Assembly (NCBI GenBank): GCA_046331705.1
Contig: JAXLQJ010000009.1
Span: 143,665-207,664, forward strand
DNA length: 64,000 nt
Direction: 5' to 3'
Source of the DNA: JADJOY01 sp046331705 [NCBI: bacterium]
Lineage (GTDB): Bacteria; JADJOY01
Shown: positions 20,269-28,527 of the stretch, one piece after another
Layout: every line of letters starts with the position of its first letter
How positions within the stretch are numbered: position 1 is the first letter of the stretch
Notes under the pieces: model-generated
Told to the model about the DNA's origin: nothing
Database searches by the model: none
The model's input: only the letters and a program-made list of their open reading frames with translations
Translations under genes and position numbers: made by a program

Positions 20269-20574
20269 TCACGCCGCGCCGAATTGCTTGGCGAGGAAAT
20301 CGACGACGTCACCGACGCGGATGTCCTCGACGTACTTCCCATCCTCCATGAGGATGTCCTGGAACGGCAGATCGCGACGCTGATAGTGCTCCTCGAGCGC
20401 CGTGACGAAGTGCACGACGTCGATCGACTCGAACGACAGATCGTTCACCAAGCGCGTCTCCTCGCCGAGCCCGGCGCCGAAGTCGACGTCCCAGTCCGCG
20501 GTGAGCTCGGTGAGCACCTTGATCACGTCGGCCAACACCGCATCGCGGGTAGCCGGTCCCCCTTGTGCCGCCAT
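20269..20574 (-). CDS. Stand-alone acyl carrier protein
   Basis: 101 residues from the ATG at 20574, which has AAAGGAGAA at ideal spacing. The four-helix ACP pattern is clear, with the phosphopantetheine-accepting serine S50 in NDLSFESIDVVHF, a variant of the usual DSLD. It probably carries a starter or tailoring intermediate for the SDRs or the PKS, and would be activated by the phosphopantetheinyl transferase fused to the second synthase. Gaps of 61 bases upstream and ~197 downstream contain no other gene. Confidence 0.88.
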   Translation of the reverse strand: MAAQGGPATRDAVLADVIKVLTELTADWDVDFGAGLGEETRLVNDLSFESIDVVHFVTALEEHYQRRDLPFQDILMEDGKYVEDIRVGDVVDFLAKQFGAA

Positions 20575-20635
20575 CTCGATTCTCCTTTCGGCGTTGTGCT
20601 TCGCCAAAACGTCCGGTCTAGCACACCCCCGCGGT

Positions 20636-21391
20636 TCAGCCGTCGGCGCTCGGCCGCGTCGCGGCCTTGCGCGCGCGCGACCGGCCGCCGCTGAAGGGCT
20701 GGACCACCAGATTCTCGCAACACGCATCGGCAGGCAGGCCGAGACAGAAGAGCACGGCGTCGGCGATGCGCTCGCCGGACGGGGAGCCGCCGGCGGGGCC
20801 GTCTCCGCCCGCGATCTCGAGCGCGGTGGGAGCGAGGACGCATTGGACGCGCACGCCGAACGCGCGCACCTCCTCGGCCAGCGACTCGCTCATGCCGATC
20901 ACTCCGGCCTGGGCCGCGCTGCCGATCGAGTCGAACGCGCGCCCCTTGCGGCCGCTGGTCGCCGCCACGTTGACGACCTCGCCGCGCCGCTGCGCGGTGA
21001 GCGCCTTGAGCGCGGCGCGATTGGCGAAGAACGCCCCGCGCAGCTCCGGACCCACGATCGCCTCGTAGCCGCCGTCGTCCACCTCGAGCAACCCACCCGC
21101 GCCGACGGTGCGCTTCGCCGCCAGGCCGGCGGCGTGCACCAAGGCGTCGAGCTTGCCGAAGCGCTCCCGCGCGGCCGCGACCATCCCCTCGCACGCCTCG
21201 GCGCTGGCGAGGTCGCACGCGTGCGTCGCGAGCGCCTCGCTCGCGAGCGTCGCCGGCAACGCGGCGAGCGCGTCCCCGTCCGCGTCCACCGCCAGCACCG
21301 ACGCACCGCGCGCCAGCAACGCGCGCGCGATCGCGAGACCTGCATCGCGCGCTGCACCCGTGACGATCACCACCGCACCGCCGATCTCCAT
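20636..21391 (-). CDS. SDR paralogue lacking all catalytic residues (predicted pseudoenzyme)
   Basis: 251 residues with overall SDR fold. It aligns with SDR 1 of the same operon without gaps around the active site, but the catalytic Ser, Tyr and Lys positions are A144, G157 and Q161, and the cofactor loop reads TGAARDAG instead of TGxxxGIG. The reading frame is intact and codon pattern is like the neighbours, so this is not simple decay. It may be a regulatory or structural partner of the active SDRs or bind a ligand. A purine-rich ribosome site precedes the ATG at 21391. Confidence 0.82.
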   Translation of the reverse strand: MEIGGAVVIVTGAARDAGLAIARALLARGASVLAVDADGDALAALPATLASEALATHACDLASAEACEGMVAAARERFGKLDALVHAAGLAAKRTVGAGGLLEVDDGGYEAIVGPELRGAFFANRAALKALTAQRRGEVVNVAATSGRKGRAFDSIGSAAQAGVIGMSESLAEEVRAFGVRVQCVLAPTALEIAGGDGPAGGSPSGERIADAVLFCLGLPADACCENLVVQPFSGGRSRARKAATRPSADG

Positions 21392-21451
21392 CTCCTCGCC
21401 CTCTTCCTTCCTCGCCCGCCGCCGCGATCCCCGCCTGCGACCGGGACTCGC

Positions 21452-22243
21452 TCAATGCCCCTTCTGCTGATAGGAGCCGGCGCTCGACGGCAGCACGACG
21501 GGCTGATCGAAGCGCACGTCCCACGGCTGCGCCAGGCAGTCCACGACGAACTCGCCGACCGTCTCGGGACGCAGCAAACCGCCCACGGTGAGCTGCGTGC
21601 CTTGCACCATCGGCGTGTCGACCATGTCGGGCAGCATGGTGATGACGCGGATCCCGTGCGGCTCGAGCTCCTCCACCAGCGACTGCGAGAACGCGTTGAG
21701 CGCGTGCTTGGACGCGCAATAGCTCGCCGCGTACGCGTAGCCACGTCGGGCCGCGGGCGCCGACGAGACGTTGAGGATCTGACCACCGCCGCGCTCGCGC
21801 ATCAGCCGTGCAGCCACCTGGCAGCACAGGAAAGCACCGCGCAGATTGGTGTCCACCACGTCGTCCCATTCCTCGCGGCTCAGGTGCATGAGCGCCAGTG
21901 GCAGGCCCTTGCGGGAGCGCGGGCTCGCGCCGAGGCCGGCGCTGGTCACCAGCAGGTCCACGCGGCCGAAGCGCGCCAGCGTCGCGGCGAAGAGCGACTC
22001 GATCGAGCCGCGCTCGCGGACGTCGCAATCGGCGATGCCGAGCCCCTCCGGGACGCTCGCCGCCGCGGCCGCCACTCGCGCGGCGTCGCGCCCGGCGACC
22101 ACCACTCGCACGCCGCGGCGTCCCAGCTCGCGGACCACGGCGAGCCCGATCCCGCTCGATCCGCCGGTCACCACCGCGACCTGGCCGCGGAGATCCGCGC
22201 CCGGACCGCGTGCGGGCTCACGCCGCTCGACGGCCGCGCTCAC
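21452..22243 (-). CDS. Short-chain dehydrogenase/reductase 3 (intact)
   Basis: 263 residues. The GTG at 22243 overlaps the upstream stop as GTGA, which fixes the start and couples translation. TGGSSGIG cofactor motif, TSAG, Ser in NVSSAPA and the YCASK catalytic pair are all present, so it should be an active NAD(P)-dependent oxidoreductase. It is directly downstream of the propeller/methyltransferase gene in the lipid cluster. Substrate unknown. Confidence 0.87.
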   Translation of the reverse strand: MSAAVERREPARGPGADLRGQVAVVTGGSSGIGLAVVRELGRRGVRVVVAGRDAARVAAAAASVPEGLGIADCDVRERGSIESLFAATLARFGRVDLLVTSAGLGASPRSRKGLPLALMHLSREEWDDVVDTNLRGAFLCCQVAARLMRERGGGQILNVSSAPAARRGYAYAASYCASKHALNAFSQSLVEELEPHGIRVITMLPDMVDTPMVQGTQLTVGGLLRPETVGEFVVDCLAQPWDVRFDQPVVLPSSAGSYQQKGH

Positions 22244-24780
22244 CGCCCACCTCGTCCGCGCGGCGCCACCGGGCGACGCGCGTGCACCAGCGCGTGCGCC
22301 ACCACCACGCCGCTGCCGCCCGGCAGCAGCGCGAGCACCTCGGCGCATTGAGCGGCATCGAGCTGCTGGAGGAGCGTCTTGGTCGCGAAGAACTGGCGGC
22401 TGTGGTGGTAGAAGCGCTCCCAGCCCTCGCGGGTGACGTCGATGAGGCGGATCTCGCTCAGCCCCGCGGCTTCCAGCTCGCGCGCGTAGCCGCCCAGCAC
22501 GGCCTCGCGATCGGCGGCGGGCAACAGCGCTTCGGCTTCGAGATCGCCGCCCAATCGTCCCGACAAGAGATCGCTCGCCACCAGATCGCCACCGGGGCGC
22601 AGCACGCGCAACACCTCGCGCAACGCGCCGCCGCGACGCGCGGCGTGCAACCCCTCGATCCACACGAGCGCGTCGAACGACTCGTCGGCCACCGGCAAGC
22701 GGCCGCTCGGCGCGGCCGCGAGCGCGGCGATGCGCGCGTCCGGTCGCTCGCGTCCGGCGATTCGCTCCAGATCTTCCGGCCCGGTCCCCACGACGAGGAT
22801 GCGCGTGGGAGTCGCACCGGGCTCGGGCGCGGCGACGCGCCGCACGAGCTCGCTCACCATCGCCTCCGCGGCCTGCGCGGGAGTGGATACGTCCTCGCGC
22901 CAGGCGCCGACGTTCCGCAGCCCAGCGCCGCCCCGTCGCCACAGCCCGGCTTGGCGCATGGCGGTGCCGACGAAGTAGGCGTCGATCTCGGCCGTCACCG
23001 CGAACGCGGGCGCGATGGGATCGGGACCGAGGCCAGCGAGGGCGATCTGGGGATCGCGGCCCCGTTCGACGGCCCCGCCCTGCTCGTCGGCGGCGCGATG
23101 CGCGACGTCGGCGATGAGTCCATCGAGGAAAGCCTCGCCGCCCACGACGTCGGTGGACTCGCCGCCGAGCGGAAGCTCGACCCCCGCCGGCAGCGTCGGC
23201 TCGCGCACGACGGCCTCGAGCTCGAACCCGCCGGCGAGCGCGATCTCCTCGGCGACCGGGTCACCCTCGCCGTGGTGATCGAAGGAGCCGTGCCAGATCT
23301 CGATGCCACCGCGAGGATTGTCCTCGTAGCGCCAGCCGTTCGGTCCCTTCACCGCGACCTCGGGGCCGAACGGATTGGCGGTGCCGACGAAGAAACCGCG
23401 TGGCGTCGAGAGCAGCGCCCGGATGCCGTAGTTGTAGACGTTGCCGAAGCCGTTGCGGGTCACCGGCGTCCAATCGTCGCCGTCGACCGTGCGCCAGAGC
23501 TCGGCGCCGCCCTTGAGCTCGAGGTAGCGCTCCAGCGTGACCGGATCGATGAGTCGCCGCACGCGCTCGTCCCAGGCGTTGCGATCCGCGTACGGCAGGA
23601 ACGAGGCCACGTCGAACGTCCCGGCGTAGAGCGCGCCCTCGTGCGCCCGCAGTCGCCACAAGTAGCCCGCGAAGAAGTTGTCGAAGCCGGGCCCGAGCCC
23701 GCTGGTCGGCGACTGGAAGCCGAAACGCGTCATGCGCGGCTCGCCCATGACCAGCTCGAAACGATCGTCGGGCCACACCCGCACGATCTCGCACGCCGCG
23801 CGGCCGACGTTGTTGATGCGGTCGTGGCCGCCGTTCTGGATGCCGGTGCCCACGTAGAGCGCGCCGCGGTGCTCCGCGAAGCAAAGCACCATCTCGTCGT
23901 GCGGCCCGCGATCGAAGCCTCGATCGGCCACCAACGTCCAGCGGTGCGGCGGCGGCCCTTCCCCATCGGTCTTCCAGAGCTGCGCGCCATGTCGGACGTT
24001 GATGGTCCCGGCGTACAGAAAGCCGTTGGCGACGCCCAGGTCGAAGATGCCGCGGTTGGTGGGGTCGCCGAAGAAGGGCGGGTTCGAGACGTGCCACCGC
24101 TGGCTGAGGGGGTCGTCGGTGCACAGCACCGAGGTGTTGAACGCCTCGTTGCAGAGACCGCCGCGAGAGCCGGACGGGGTGATGAAGAGATTGCCCTTGA
24201 ACGGCACGACCCCGCGATACGAGACCACGTTCGGATCGTCGAGCCCGAGCCCGGGCTTGCTCACCTGCTCGAAATGCTCGCCGTCCTCACAGCGCAAGAG
24301 CACCGGTCCCTGCCCGTACGAGCCGCACGACGGGATCGTGTAGAGCACCGGCTCGCGATCGCTCTTGCCCTGGAACACGCCCATGTTGCGGAAGCCATAG
24401 GCGACCGGCACCGGCTTGTCGTTGGTGCCGATCGTCATCGGGCTCTTGTAGACACGCTTCCAGACGTCGGCGTCGACGTCGTAGCGCCAGACCTCGCCCG
24501 CGAGATCCAGATCGAACACCGATGCCGGCATGCGCACCGGCCAGACCTCGGTGGGCACGGTGTACGGAAAGCGCGCCTTCATGAGCACCAACATGTGGCG
24601 ATTGGTGCCCACGTAGAGGTGATTCTTGAACCAAGCGCAGCCCCACGCGTACGAGTTTCGGCCGTCGCCGAAGCCGCGCTTGGCCACACAGCGGAAATGG
24701 CCCGCGCTCAGCGCGAGCGGGCGCCCCGCCCCCGCTTCGGCGGGGGAAGCGGCGCTCGCCGGGAGAACGCGCGCGGTCAC
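22240..24780 (-). CDS. Large fusion: beta-propeller-like domain plus SAM-dependent methyltransferase
   Basis: 846 residues from a GTG at 24780, the best of several starts after the upstream stop. No signal peptide. Residues ~1-560 contain repeated segments such as 'LYVGTxxxxG...LWKT', 'GALYVGTG' and 'GALYAGTFD', typical of propeller blades. From about 640 a class I methyltransferase fold follows: ILVVGTGPEDL (degenerate SAM loop), ESFDALVWIEGLHAARRGG and LREVLRVLRPGGDLVASDLLSG, then FYHHSRQFFATKTLLQQLD. The C-terminal part resembles ubiE/Methyltransf_11 enzymes. Linked by overlap to SDR 3 and downstream of the phosphatase-superfamily gene, it may methylate the cluster product while the propeller binds substrate or protein; this is inference. 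Confidence 0.72.
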   Translation of the reverse strand: MTARVLPASAASPAEAGAGRPLALSAGHFRCVAKRGFGDGRNSYAWGCAWFKNHLYVGTNRHMLVLMKARFPYTVPTEVWPVRMPASVFDLDLAGEVWRYDVDADVWKRVYKSPMTIGTNDKPVPVAYGFRNMGVFQGKSDREPVLYTIPSCGSYGQGPVLLRCEDGEHFEQVSKPGLGLDDPNVVSYRGVVPFKGNLFITPSGSRGGLCNEAFNTSVLCTDDPLSQRWHVSNPPFFGDPTNRGIFDLGVANGFLYAGTINVRHGAQLWKTDGEGPPPHRWTLVADRGFDRGPHDEMVLCFAEHRGALYVGTGIQNGGHDRINNVGRAACEIVRVWPDDRFELVMGEPRMTRFGFQSPTSGLGPGFDNFFAGYLWRLRAHEGALYAGTFDVASFLPYADRNAWDERVRRLIDPVTLERYLELKGGAELWRTVDGDDWTPVTRNGFGNVYNYGIRALLSTPRGFFVGTANPFGPEVAVKGPNGWRYEDNPRGGIEIWHGSFDHHGEGDPVAEEIALAGGFELEAVVREPTLPAGVELPLGGESTDVVGGEAFLDGLIADVAHRAADEQGGAVERGRDPQIALAGLGPDPIAPAFAVTAEIDAYFVGTAMRQAGLWRRGGAGLRNVGAWREDVSTPAQAAEAMVSELVRRVAAPEPGATPTRILVVGTGPEDLERIAGRERPDARIAALAAAPSGRLPVADESFDALVWIEGLHAARRGGALREVLRVLRPGGDLVASDLLSGRLGGDLEAEALLPAADREAVLGGYARELEAAGLSEIRLIDVTREGWERFYHHSRQFFATKTLLQQLDAAQCAEVLALLPGGSGVVVAHALVHARRPVAPRGRGGR

Positions 24781-24832
24781 GGGACCACCGACTCGAGCGG
24801 AACGTGTGCGCGCGGGGCGGAGCGGACGAGCG

Positions 24833-26410
24833 TCACTCGAGGTAGCCGAGGCCGCGCAGCCGCTCCATGATCGCCGCCTCTTCGTCCTCGTCCAGGTTGG
24901 CATCGTCGCCGGCCGCGGCGCTCGCGGTCGCGGCGACCGCGCCGTGCGTCTTCCGCGGCGGATCGCTGGCGAGATACTCGGGCTCGTAGAAGTTGGCGGG
25001 GAACGAGCCTTCGTAGTCGCCGGGGATCTCGAGACCGAGGCTGTGCAGCAGAAGCTGCGGCACCTCGATGATGTCGCGCACCTCGAGCTCCTGGCCTTCG
25101 ACGATGCCGGGACCGCGGCCGAGCAGCACTCCGTGCGGATGGTGGGTTCCCGCTGGCTCCTCGCGGGGCACGACCTGCGCCTTGCCGTTCAAGATCGAGA
25201 TCAGGCCGTGGTCACGCAGCGTGAGCGTCAGATCCGGCGCACGCTCCGTGTACGGGCCCGGCCACCAATCCTCGCGCTTCTTGATCTCGGTCACCACCAA
25301 GCCACCGTCCGGCCCCTTCAGCTTGTAGAGCTTCTCGATCAGCTCGTCGCGGACCTGGTTCGCTTCTGCCGCGCTGAGATGCTGCCGGTTGATGTAGATG
25401 CCATTGCAGCTCGGCGTCATCGCGAACGCCTTGGTCTTCTTCAGATCGATGGCGCTCACCAAGTTCGGCAGCTTGTCGACGAACACCGCCTCCTTCGCGT
25501 CCTCGGCAACCTCGCCGCGCCACGTCAGGTAGCCGTGGTCGGCCAGGAACTTGTTCACGTAGACGATCTCGGTGGTGACCGTGAAGCCGTGGTCGGAAGC
25601 GATGAAGATCCGCGCCCACTTGCCGGCGCGCTTCACCACCGCCCCCAGGAAATCGTCGATCTGCTTGAAGTAGACCTTGCAGCGCTCGATGACCTTCTTC
25701 TCCCAGTCGAGCGGATTGCCGGGAATCGTCGAGGGATCGAGGTAGCGGTAGGCCAAGTGCTGGATCTTGTCGACGCCGTCGAAGACGATGGCCGTGAGGT
25801 CGCTCGGCTCGGTGCGCATCAGGTGATCGAGGATGCCGTACCAGGCCTTCTCGCGCCGGATGTGCAGATCGATCCACTCCACCCATTGATCCGGGTCGAG
25901 CTTCTGCAATCCCATCTTCTCGATGTTGGTGTCGAGACCGAGCACGTTCACGTCGAAACCGTCGACGTGCTGGAGCTTGGCGAAGAGGTCCGACGGGTGG
26001 CTCGAACGCCGCAGGTGCTTGGGCGGCACGAAGCCCGGCATCACGTGGCCGTTGATCTTGGGCGGGGGCGCCGTGCCGAAGAAGTTGAGCACGGTGACGC
26101 GCTTGCCCTGGTCCGAGACGTATTGCCAGATGGTCTCGACGGCGATCGTCCGGTAGTCGTTGACGCGGAAGTAGACGCCGTCCTGGGTGGGCTCGTAGCG
26201 CAGGAAGTCGTGCATGCCGTGGTTGCCGGCGCTGCGCCCGGTGGCGAGCGTGGTCCAGGCCTGCGGCGTGATCGGCAGCGGCGTGGAACGCAGCCGGCAC
26301 GACGTCGACTCCTCGCGGAACTTCTGGAAGTTGGGCATCACGCCCTGGGCCACCATGTGATCGAGCACGGTGTACGTCGCGCCGTCGAGTCCGAAGAGAA
26401 TGGTCTTCAT
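24833..26410 (-). CDS. Alkaline-phosphatase-superfamily hydrolase (type I phosphodiesterase / nucleotide pyrophosphatase-like)
   Basis: 525 residues; ATG at 26410 preceded by AGGAAAGG. Metal and nucleophile motifs of the superfamily: FGLDGAT (D9), LPITPQAWTTLATGRSAGNHG (candidate Thr nucleophile), FDGVDKIQH, ASDHGF (about 272) and GTHHPHG (about 421). There is no signal peptide, so it acts in the cytoplasm. The last residues, RLRGLGYLE, are a common ending in this family. It could hydrolyse a phosphodiester, pyrophosphate or sulfate, or transfer a head group onto the lipid product. It lies in the PKS operon 85 bases from the PPTase end. Confidence 0.83.
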   Translation of the reverse strand: MKTILFGLDGATYTVLDHMVAQGVMPNFQKFREESTSCRLRSTPLPITPQAWTTLATGRSAGNHGMHDFLRYEPTQDGVYFRVNDYRTIAVETIWQYVSDQGKRVTVLNFFGTAPPPKINGHVMPGFVPPKHLRRSSHPSDLFAKLQHVDGFDVNVLGLDTNIEKMGLQKLDPDQWVEWIDLHIRREKAWYGILDHLMRTEPSDLTAIVFDGVDKIQHLAYRYLDPSTIPGNPLDWEKKVIERCKVYFKQIDDFLGAVVKRAGKWARIFIASDHGFTVTTEIVYVNKFLADHGYLTWRGEVAEDAKEAVFVDKLPNLVSAIDLKKTKAFAMTPSCNGIYINRQHLSAAEANQVRDELIEKLYKLKGPDGGLVVTEIKKREDWWPGPYTERAPDLTLTLRDHGLISILNGKAQVVPREEPAGTHHPHGVLLGRGPGIVEGQELEVRDIIEVPQLLLHSLGLEIPGDYEGSFPANFYEPEYLASDPPRKTHGAVAATASAAAGDDANLDEDEEAAIMERLRGLGYLE

Positions 26411-26495
26411 GGTCCTTTCCTCGAGCCGTGGGTCCCGGCGAAGGATCGCGCCCCCGCGCTGCGATCCCGCTTCGCCCGTTGCTCGCGCAGGCGTC

Positions 26496-28373
26496 TCAGG
26501 ACGCCTCGTGAGTGAGTAAGCACAACGTGACGGAATGCGTCTCCGTGGAAGTGATCCTGCGATACGCGTGAATCTTGCGGCGCGCCCAGGCCGGGAAGGC
26601 ATCCGCCATCGTGCCCCTCAGCTCGACGGTGATGCGCCCCTGCGAGCCGTCGGCGGCGACGACCTCGATCGCGCGCGGTCCGCCCTTCACCCCGCTGCCG
26701 AGCGCCTTGCCCACCGCCTCCTTGGCACCCCATGCCGCGATGAGCCAGGCGTCCTGCGACTGGCCCGTGGCGCGCGCGGCACTCAGCAACAGCGCGCGCT
26801 CGGAGGGGTTGAACGCGTCGTTCACCAGCGCCACGTCCATGGTGCCGACGGGCTCGACGTCGATGCCGACTCCCGCGAACCGCTGCGGGTCGCCGGCGAC
26901 GGCGACCGCAGCGAAGCCGCTGTGCGCCAAGCTCAGCGCCGGTAACGAGGCACCGGGCAGCACCGCGCGGGGCGCGCCCTCGCCGTCGTTCACGATCTCG
27001 ACGTCCGCCATGCAGACGTCGAGCTTGCCCCACCGTCGCACCGCGTCCTTGGCGACGACACGACCGAAGAGCCAGCCCGCGAGCAGCACCGGCGGCCGCT
27101 TCAGCGCCTCGAACGTCGCGCGCTCGGCGCGGCTCAGGATCATGTGCGCGAGCGCTCGCTGCCACAGGTGCTTCACCACGATCGGGCTGCCGATGGTGCC
27201 GATCTCGCACACCAGCGCGTGCTCGATCCCGGGCACTCCCGCGAACAGCCCGGAGAGGTCGCGGGTCATCACCGGCTTTCGCGGCGCGGAGCCGTAGTGG
27301 TAGAGCGCCGTGGGCAGCTCGACGGTCTCGTCGACGCGCCCCATCACCCGCAGCACCACGCGACCGGAAGGCTCGCGCATCTCGACGTCGGAGAGCACGC
27401 GATTGCCCTCGCGCACCACGGTCGAGACGGTGCTCAAGGGCGCGCGTGGATCGCTCAGCCGGCTCCACTCGACGCGCCGATAGCCGTTCGGGAAGATCAG
27501 CGTGATCGTCGGATCCTCGTCCCGCCACGGACCCAGGATCTCGAGGCCGGGCACGTGGCCCGCGGTGTCGATGAGCGCGGCGGGAATCGCGGGAACCCCG
27601 GGAGTTTCCGGCAGGAACAGCAGGTCCGGGTCCGGCTGCACGAGGGTGGCCGACACGCCTCGCGCGTCGCACCGTTCCGCCGACACGATGCCGGCGAACG
27701 CCGGTCCGTGGAAGAGCATCCTGCCGTACATGTCCTCGGGGCGGATGCGCGCCGGGGCCTCTGCCTGATCCGGCACCACCGGCGGCCCGAGCTCCGGTGC
27801 GCTCTCGGCGAGCTCGACGAGCGCCTCCACGATCGTGGGCGCGCTCGCGGCACCGTCGCCGCCCAGCACGCGGCCGCGTGCCTTGCGCTCGCCCTCGCAC
27901 ACGACCTCGACGCGAATCGTGCGCTCCGGCGGATCGAAGACGAGCCAGCCCGCGGTCTTGACCTCCGCGAGCGCGCGCACCACCAAGCCCGGGTGAAGCA
28001 ACAACGCCGCTTCCGCGATCAGCTCCTCGGACATCGCCAGCGCCATGATCGGCAAGCCCCGCAACGAGGGATCGCGGACCGAGAGCTCGCGGCCGAAGAA
28101 CGTGTGATCGATCAGGAAACCGAGGCGGTCCGAGTCGAGCTCGCACTCCACGAGGATCCGCTGCCCGGGCTCGTGCTCGATCACCCGCGTGACGAGCGGA
28201 GTCGCGTCGGTCCGCCGAGCGAGCGCTGGCGCATCGGACGAGCCGGGGGCGACCTGCGGCGGGGGCGCATCCGCGACCGCCCGCGGTGTGGAAGCGGCGC
28301 GCGGCGCCGGCGCGTGGCCACGCGTGAGCGCGCTTCGCATCACGCGCTCCTGGGTATCGAGGAAGAGCCGCAT
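26496..28373 (-). CDS. C-terminal part of the second Pfa-like synthase: dehydratase and phosphopantetheinyl transferase
   Basis: 625 residues from an in-frame ATG at 28373, but its true start is probably the upstream gene: the helix DYQETMRLFLDTQERVMR begins before this ATG and matches REFQETMRRFLETQQAVM in the first synthase. A hotdog-type polyketide dehydratase (about 60-330) has H90 in LIDHTFFG and D269 in ALIDTAGHV. From about 440 a Sfp-type phosphopantetheinyl transferase has GVGIDVEP (about 500) and WGAKEAVGK (about 546), complete Mg- and CoA-binding motifs. It would dehydrate beta-hydroxyacyl intermediates and activate the ACPs. It is read one base out of frame with the KS-AT part. Confidence 0.85.
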   Translation of the reverse strand: MRLFLDTQERVMRSALTRGHAPAPRAASTPRAVADAPPPQVAPGSSDAPALARRTDATPLVTRVIEHEPGQRILVECELDSDRLGFLIDHTFFGRELSVRDPSLRGLPIMALAMSEELIAEAALLLHPGLVVRALAEVKTAGWLVFDPPERTIRVEVVCEGERKARGRVLGGDGAASAPTIVEALVELAESAPELGPPVVPDQAEAPARIRPEDMYGRMLFHGPAFAGIVSAERCDARGVSATLVQPDPDLLFLPETPGVPAIPAALIDTAGHVPGLEILGPWRDEDPTITLIFPNGYRRVEWSRLSDPRAPLSTVSTVVREGNRVLSDVEMREPSGRVVLRVMGRVDETVELPTALYHYGSAPRKPVMTRDLSGLFAGVPGIEHALVCEIGTIGSPIVVKHLWQRALAHMILSRAERATFEALKRPPVLLAGWLFGRVVAKDAVRRWGKLDVCMADVEIVNDGEGAPRAVLPGASLPALSLAHSGFAAVAVAGDPQRFAGVGIDVEPVGTMDVALVNDAFNPSERALLLSAARATGQSQDAWLIAAWGAKEAVGKALGSGVKGGPRAIEVVAADGSQGRITVELRGTMADAFPAWARRKIHAYRRITSTETHSVTLCLLTHEAS

Positions 28374-28527
28374 GGTCTCCTGATAGTCGACCAGCGCGCG
28401 GCGGCGCGCGCGGCTCGCGCCCGGGACGCGCGGCTCGCTCGTCGGCGGCGCGACGGGCGAGAGCGCGGGTCCGTGCTGCGCCGCAGCGAGCGGCGCGGCT
28501 TCCGGCCCGGGTGCCGGCGCCGGCGCT

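Noticed and set aside
26407-28527. Continuation of the KS-AT frame to 26407, as one 1720-residue protein
   Set aside because: Downstream of about 28528 it reads Arg/Ala-rich sequence unrelated to any fold, while the other frame gives clear DH and PPTase domains. The open frame reflects GC content.
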